From assembly GCA_016987375.1 (NCBI GenBank), contig PJRA01000160.1, positions 244,803 through 255,968 on the forward strand: DNA of 11,166 nucleotides, in the 5' to 3' direction. Origin of the DNA: Brachionus koreanus. Taxonomy: Eukaryota > Rotifera > Eurotatoria > Ploima > Brachionidae. How positions within the stretch are numbered: the stretch's first letter is position 1; each line of letters opens with the position of its first letter. Positions 7,052 through 11,166 of the stretch are shown piece after piece. Under the pieces are notes generated by a model. That model saw nothing but the letters and a program-made list of their open reading frames with translations. It was not told the DNA's origin and made no database searches. Made by a program: the position numbers and the translations under genes.

Positions 7052-7625
7052 ATGGTAACTGAAATCCAGGAACATCTAAAAAATATCTATAATCAAGTGT
7101 TTATTTCTTCAAAAAATTTAAGTTTTGTTATAATAATAAATTTAATAAAAAAATTTTTTTATTTTTTGTATGATACAGACTTTAAGAATCAGGATACACC
7201 GAATTAACCAACGCAAAAAAAATATTGATTATTATTAATAATTTAAAAATAGGAACAAAAAACAAAAATTGACTAGATTAATAAATGAATGTATTAAAGT
7301 ATTAATTTTAATGAAAAATAATAATTTTATTTCAAAATTTTCTTATATTTTATTATATAACAGGAAAGAACTGATGAAACGGATGGTTTGATTAACGCAA
7401 GAAAAATTTCGGTTGAGATTTTCAAACTCTTCGTGGTTAAAATCAGCCAGGCAACTGTTGCATTGGCCATTAACACTGCTGATACAGATAATCGTAAGAT
7501 TAAGACCGATTACTGTAAATTTAAATGAAAAGGAAAACAAAATAAAAAATGACGGGTTAGTCATAATGTTTAGCAAAATTTTAAAATCAAGATTTAAATG
7601 CGATCAGAAAATGGGACAAGACTGA
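7052..7625 (+). CDS. CENPX: CENP-X/MHF2-like small histone-fold protein, three exons
   Basis: The proposed exons are 7052-7096, 7364-7514 and 7561-7625, giving 86 residues (human CENP-X has 81). Exon 1 encodes a short helix, EIQEHLKNIYN. Exon 2, after a clean acceptor (tattatataacag), encodes SVEIFKLFVVKISQATVALA, which follows the human VELLKVFVVE helix closely. Exon 3 gives FIMFSKILKSRF at the place of the human final helix EKVLPQLLLDF. Intron 2 (7515-7560, 46 nt, GTAAAT...GGTTAG) keeps the frame. Intron 1 is 267 nt with a weak donor (CAA|GTGTTT), so exon 1 is the least certain part. In known systems CENP-X pairs with CENP-S (MHF1) in kinetochores (with CENP-T/W) and in the FANCM DNA-repair complex. 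The 3' end converges on DDX39B 207 bp away, and the start lies 125 bp from the divergent pseudogene. CENP-W or another histone-fold protein is an alternative. Confidence 0.5.
7515..7560 (+). other. 46-nt intron of the CENP-X-like gene
   Basis: The donor TTACT|GTAAAT (GT at 7515-7516) and acceptor ACGGGTTAG (AG at 7559-7560) join exons in phase 1. The split codon T|TC reads Phe and restores a frame to TGA at 7623-7625. Unspliced, the frame stops at 7526-7528. A second donor at 7494 (C|GTAAGA) would also keep the frame but would delete the segment matching the loop before the last helix. Confidence 0.45.
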
Positions 7626-7832
7626 AATTTTAAAAAATATATAAAAACAAAAATTAGAGCTGAAATATTATGTTTTATTTAAATTAAATTCTGTTAATGT
7701 TTAAAAAGATAATTTTAGTCAATAATAACAAATATTAGAACAAAAACATTTATTAACATAAAATTGAGTTTTTTTTTAATCTGCTTTTCAGATATGGTTT
7801 GTTGTAGAAATCCAAAAATTGATTCAATTTTC
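7626..7832. promoter_or_regulatory. Shared 3' region of two convergent genes
   Basis: This 207-bp AT-rich spacer separates the stop codons of the CENP-X-like gene (plus) and DDX39B (minus). ATTAAA near 7683 is a possible polyadenylation signal for the plus gene. TTTATT at 7749-7754 is AATAAA on the minus strand, about 80 nt after the DDX39B stop. The two transcripts probably overlap or nearly meet here. Confidence 0.4.
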
Positions 7833-9101
7833 CTATTTGGATTCAATGTAAGTGGAAATGTCTATTTCATCAGGCAATTCAGTAATGTTAACTACAAATC
7901 TCTCTTGTATTTGATTCAATATTCTCACGTCAGCCTCATCTGACACAAAAGTGATGGCAAGACCTTTGGTTCCGAAACGACCTGCCCGAGCCACTCGATG
8001 CAAATAAGTGTCCGAGTCTTCGGGCATGTCATAATTGAATACAATATTGACTCTTTCAATATCCATGCCTCGGCCGAACAGATTTGTGGCCACTAAAATT
8101 CTTTTTTGAAAATTTTTAAATTGTTGATACCTCGATAGACGCTCTTCCTGAGGCATTGTTCTGTGAATGGCTATAGCCGGGAAGTTTTGTTCAACCAAAA
8201 GCTGGGCCAACGCCATGCATCTTTGAACCGACTTGACAAAAATCACCACTTGGTTAAACTCTAACGCATCCAGCAAGTCTAGCAGTTTTTTGTTCTTCTC
8301 ACTCTCGGTGAGCTTGACGTAGTGTTGTCTCAAACCGTGCAGAGTCAGCTTGGTCTCATCATCAACATAAACTTCCATTGGGTCTTGCATAAATTTTTTG
8401 CAAACAGGTCTTATTTCTTTGCTTAAAGTGGCACTGAACATCATAACTTGCTTGTCATGTGGAGTCATTTTGAATATCTCTTGAACATCAGCTCTCATGT
8501 CCAATTGCTCAAGCATTTTGTCACATTCATCCAATACAAAGTGCTTAACATGTTTTAAATTTAGAGTGCCGGCCCGGACCAAAGCTAGCACACGACCTGG
8601 TGTGCCGACCACAATATGAGGACAGTTCTTTTTTAAGGTCTCTTCGTCTTTCTTAATGCCTACCCCACCAAAGAATACGCCAACTTTAACATTTGGCATG
8701 TATTTGCAAAAGCGTTGATATTCTTTGGATATCTGGAAAGCCAACTCTCTTGTGTGACACATAACAAGCACACTAACTTGTCCATCTACTGGTTCTAGTT
8801 GTTGAAGCGAGGCCAAAACAAACACAGCTGTTTTACCCATGCCTGATTTGGCTTGACAAATCACATCCATGCTAAGAATGGCTTGAGGAATACATTCGTG
8901 TTGAACTTCCGAAGGATGCTCGAAACCACAGTCCATAATTGCCCGCAATAACTCCGGCTTGAGAAGAAAATCTTTGAAGCCCGATGAGTGAATAGATACA
9001 TAAGTTCCTTTTATGTCCTTTTTTGCTTTGTTACCATTGAGGTCTTGTTGCTCTTGTGGTTGTTCTTCTTCCTCGTAGTCAAGTAGTTCTTCATCTGCCA
9101 T
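7833..9101 (-). CDS. DDX39B: DDX39B/UAP56 (Sub2) DECD-box RNA helicase
   Basis: This is an intact single-exon gene of 422 residues (human DDX39B has 428). It is an ATP-dependent RNA helicase that loads U2 snRNP during splicing and, in the TREX complex, hands mRNA to the export adaptor Aly/REF in the nucleus. Motifs in order: acidic N-terminus EELLDYE (4-10); Q-motif region [12 protein letters not shown] with Gln67; motif I AKSGMGKT (84-91); TREL (117-120); TPGR (167-170); motif II DECD (191-194), which marks the UAP56 subgroup; SAT (223-225); FVKS (288-291); motif [13 protein letters not shown] (338-349); motif [12 protein letters not shown] (368-377). The C-terminus [12 protein letters not shown] matches the family. 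One oddity is that the normally Gly position in HRGMPQEER is Thr315. The start has a good context (AAAATGG) at 9101. Start, motifs and length all fit, so the product is very likely functional. Confidence 0.97.
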   Translation of the reverse strand: MADEELLDYEEEEQPQEQQDLNGNKAKKDIKGTYVSIHSSGFKDFLLKPELLRAIMDCGFEHPSEVQHECIPQAILSMDVICQAKSGMGKTAVFVLASLQQLEPVDGQVSVLVMCHTRELAFQISKEYQRFCKYMPNVKVGVFFGGVGIKKDEETLKKNCPHIVVGTPGRVLALVRAGTLNLKHVKHFVLDECDKMLEQLDMRADVQEIFKMTPHDKQVMMFSATLSKEIRPVCKKFMQDPMEVYVDDETKLTLHGLRQHYVKLTESEKNKKLLDLLDALEFNQVVIFVKSVQRCMALAQLLVEQNFPAIAIHRTMPQEERLSRYQQFKNFQKRILVATNLFGRGMDIERVNIVFNYDMPEDSDTYLHRVARAGRFGTKGLAITFVSDEADVRILNQIQERFVVNITELPDEIDISTYIESK

Positions 9102-10380
9102 TTTTTTTTTGTATTTAGGTCTAAGTTTATGAAAATAATCTAGTGTGATATTTATAAATAGTTAAAATAGACGATGAATGAAGATATATATTATATATAT
9201 TTCTTAGTTTTTGAAATTAATGAAATTAGTGAATGTATATACTGTAAATTTTCTCAAGTTTACGGACATTTTTTTTTTCAATAATTTTTATTCATATGCA
9301 GTACATTTTAATTTCAAAATATTCTTCTAGCTTAATATGTTAAGTTTATTTTGGATTTTAATTCTACGTGTATGAAAAAATGTCTTAGATAATTTAATAA
9401 GTTGAATAGTTTCATTAATTATTATCATTATTTAAGATTAAGCATGTTTTTTTTTTAAATTTAAAAAAATGTATTTATTCTTATTCATAAATATATACTA
9501 AAACAATAAACCGAAAAAACTAGTTTCATCAGTGGGTTAAAAAAATAATTTTTATGGCTGTAGGGCTTTGAAATTTACTGGTCTTTGAAAGCATAGATTT
9601 ACTGTTTTTTAACATTTTGAGTTAAGTTAACCGAAAATGTAATTTTTTTTTCGGATTTTTTCTTGTTTTTTTTTTATTCTCCTCCGAGGAATGACCATAT
9701 ACACATATTTACCTGTCAAAATTCGAAAAAAAAATAACAAATTTTGTTTAAGTGTTTTACTGTGAAGTGATACTTTTTTTATCCAAAAAAATTGATCGAA
9801 AAATGACCAATTTTCAAAAAAAAACATTAAATATTTAATTTATGATGTTTTATGTAAGTCATTAGGGATTCCAAAACTCTACAGGCTTAATATTTTAAGT
9901 AAGATCTTTATCGAAAAAGTATATTTTTTCGTTAGCTGTTTTTGTTCTGTCACTTAAAATGAATTATAAACTGTGCCCTTATAAAATACATCAAATGAAA
10001 AATCAATCAGCAAAAGCAAAAATTTCATGAATTTTAGATAGATATTCAATTAATATTTTTTAAATATTCTAATCAAATTTCATTATTTTTAAAATTTAGT
10101 TTGAATTGCTTCTATACGAAAACATTTCATATTCAATTTTTTTTAAAATTTTTTCTAATTAAAGTAAATATATTTTTTTTTATTCTTAAGTAATAATTAT
10201 ATTACTTTTGGGATCAACTCATGTAAACATTAAAAAGTCCGGCTGATTATTAAAAAAAAATTCAAATTTAGTTATGTAAACAAAGTAATTATTTTTTCGG
10301 AAAATCGAAAAATTGATTAAAATTTTTGAAGAATCAACAACAAAGTACTTGGTTTTTAAAAGTTATTTTTAAAAAGTGGT
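9102..10380. other. AT-rich region upstream of DDX39B with no supported gene
   Basis: This holds the DDX39B promoter and 5' UTR, but no clear TATA or initiator could be separated from the background. There is a TA-dinucleotide run around 9183-9201 and a hairpin CCGAAAA/TTTTCGG (9631-9637 and 9648-9654, 10-nt loop). A minus-strand open frame at 9627-9827 is Phe/Lys-rich and low in complexity, with no family features, and is probably not a gene. Confidence 0.4.
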
Positions 10381-10410
10381 AAAAAAAACCCTCTGGCTTT
10401 CTAGTGTTAA
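10381..10410. mobile_element. Candidate piggyBac-like (TTAA) element end
   Basis: On the minus strand from 10410 the sequence reads TTAA, CACTAGAAAGCC, AGAGGG, then a T-run and ACC. This closely parallels the end at 11053-11086 (TTAA, CACTCAAAAACC, GGAGGGG, T-rich run, ACC) and shares 11 bp with the end at 4251-4272. TTAA followed by CACT is typical of piggyBac-superfamily termini. No internal transposase was found. Confidence 0.45.
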
Positions 10411-10453
10411 AGTCAAATTAAGTCTAATTAATTGAAATTTTATTTGACTTTAA
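10407..10453. repeat. Perfect 12-bp inverted repeat
   Basis: TTAAAGTCAAAT (10407-10418) is the exact reverse complement of ATTTGACTTTAA (10442-10453), with a 23-nt loop. It starts on the TTAA of the adjacent piggyBac-like end. It could be an independent tiny palindrome or part of the target site. Confidence 0.5.
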
Positions 10454-10567
10454 ATTTTTGATTTTTGAAATTAATAAAATAAAGCCTTCATTGCTAGATC
10501 ATAATAAAGTCAAAATAAACGCTAATATACTTGAAAAATTGAAGTTTAAGTATAATTGAGAAAAAAA

Positions 10568-10593
10568 TTTACTGTAAGATAAAATACAGTAAA
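10568..10593. repeat. Perfect 9-bp hairpin
   Basis: TTTACTGTA (10568-10576) and TACAGTAAA (10585-10593) form a 9-bp stem with an 8-nt loop. Related pieces (GTATTACT, TATTACTGTAAG) follow to about 10623, suggesting a small degenerate repeat cluster. Confidence 0.4.
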
Positions 10594-11052
10594 CTGTATT
10601 ACTACGATAAGTATTACTGTAAGTCAAAATTTTTGAAAATTTTTTCTTAATTTTGCAAAAGCATAGTTACATAAAATTTAAAAAAGATACCTAAACTTTT
10701 GATTAAAATCAAGCTTCATGAATAAAAAATAAATTAATTTAAAAAAAAATAAAGGGGAAAAACAGATTAATTTAAACAGACAAGGCGGAGCCACTAGGTC
10801 TTACGTTTAACCTGAAAATTTAAAAAACAAAATAATTTTAGAAATATTCAATTCAAGCTAGTCGAATGAAAAATTAGTTTAATTTTAGTTTTTTAGTTTT
10901 TAGTTAAAATTGTTAAAAAATAGTTTCGATGGGAATATCCTCAAATAAAAGATAAGTTGCTAGTTAACCTCATTTCCAAGATTATTCGGTAAAAGATATT
11001 CAAATATGTAATGGAAAAAGTATTTTTAATTCATACTTTTTATTCAATACTT
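10594..11052. other. AT-rich stretch, no gene seen
   Basis: No coding frame of note. A short GC-richer island at about 10781-10805 (AAGGCGGAGCC...CTAGGTC) stands out from the background, and TTTTAG-like simple repeats occur at 10878-10905. I cannot assign either to a known element. Confidence 0.35.
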
Positions 11053-11090
11053 TTAACACTCAAAAACCGGAGGGGTCTTTTAAACCCCTT
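11053..11090 (+). mobile_element. Candidate left end of a piggyBac-like (TTAA) element leaving the window
   Basis: TTAA (11053-11056) is followed by CACTCAAAAACCGGAGGGG and then a subterminal palindrome, AGGGGT/ACCCCT (around 11071-11089). The first 35 bp parallel the inverted end at 10410. The orientation puts the body of the element to the right, beyond the window. Confidence 0.4.
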
Positions 11091-11166
11091 TTGTAACTTC
11101 CTTTATTTGTTTTTTTTTTCAATAAATTTAATCAAAAATATTATAAAATTATTTAATTTTTTCTAT

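Noticed and set aside
7042..7113. Minus-strand exon-like frame ending LDVPGFQLPSF before a GTAATT donor
   Set aside because: It overlaps, antisense, the proposed first exon of the CENP-X-like gene. It could be a 5' exon of the decayed minus-strand gene, but no in-phase acceptor joins it to the exon starting near 6926, so I left it out. If it proves real, exon 1 of the plus-strand gene must be revised.
7343..7576. Minus-strand open frame of 77 codons opposite the CENP-X-like exon 2
   Set aside because: It is hydrophobic with no family features. The plus-strand reading has proper splice signals and histone-fold similarity, so this is its shadow.
9627..9827. Minus-strand open frame of 66 codons
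   Set aside because: It consists largely of Phe and Lys runs from T- and A-tracts, with no domain or splice context.
1..11166. CRISPR array, tRNA, rRNA or bacterial-type operon
   Set aside because: There are no regularly spaced repeats, no cloverleaf and no rRNA-like segment. Introns and gene families show a eukaryotic genome.

Overview
This is a very AT-rich nuclear window from an invertebrate animal. Coding sequence is interrupted by tiny GT-AG introns (46, 47, 56 and 60 nt can be placed). A paraxis/scleraxis-type bHLH gene points to a bilaterian, and the extreme A+T content with introns of about 50-60 nt would fit a monogonont rotifer such as Brachionus. That taxon is an inference from composition and gene structure, not something a marker in the window proves.

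Layout, left to right. Positions 1-132 hold the exon of an unidentified minus-strand gene running off the window. Positions 265-396 are a dense cluster of GTGACC/GGTCAC motifs bounded by an 11-bp inverted repeat. Positions 370-610 carry a decayed integrase-core fragment (minus strand). Positions 740-1510 are a decayed, internally deleted non-LTR (CR1/jockey-type) reverse transcriptase (plus strand). Positions 2218-2999 are an intact two-exon Scx/Tcf15-like bHLH gene (minus strand). Positions 3000-5990 are gene-poor, with a candidate piggyBac-type end (4251-4272), a perfect 37-bp inverted repeat of a fold-back element (about 5092-5306), a possible LINE scrap (about 5627-5720) and a possible hAT-type end (5888-5909).

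The second half holds three genes or relics. At 6000-6926 (minus) is a multi-exon coding relic with two intact, phase-matched introns but two stop codons and two frameshifts; part of it resembles a cold-shock-type domain. About 125 bp away and divergent is a small three-exon plus-strand gene (7052-7625) whose reconstructed 86-residue product resembles the histone-fold protein CENP-X/MHF2. It converges on an intact, intronless DDX39B/UAP56 (Sub2) helicase gene (7833-9101, minus). From 9102 to the end I see no gene, only AT-rich sequence, hairpins and two more piggyBac-type TTAA ends that resemble each other.

There is no operon or multi-gene system here. The intact genes serve unrelated roles: a mesodermal-type transcription factor, a likely centromere/Fanconi histone-fold protein and an mRNA splicing/export helicase. 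They sit among old transposon debris. The most useful results are two short-exon loci that single-frame reading misses: the CENP-X-like gene and the decayed minus-strand gene beside it.
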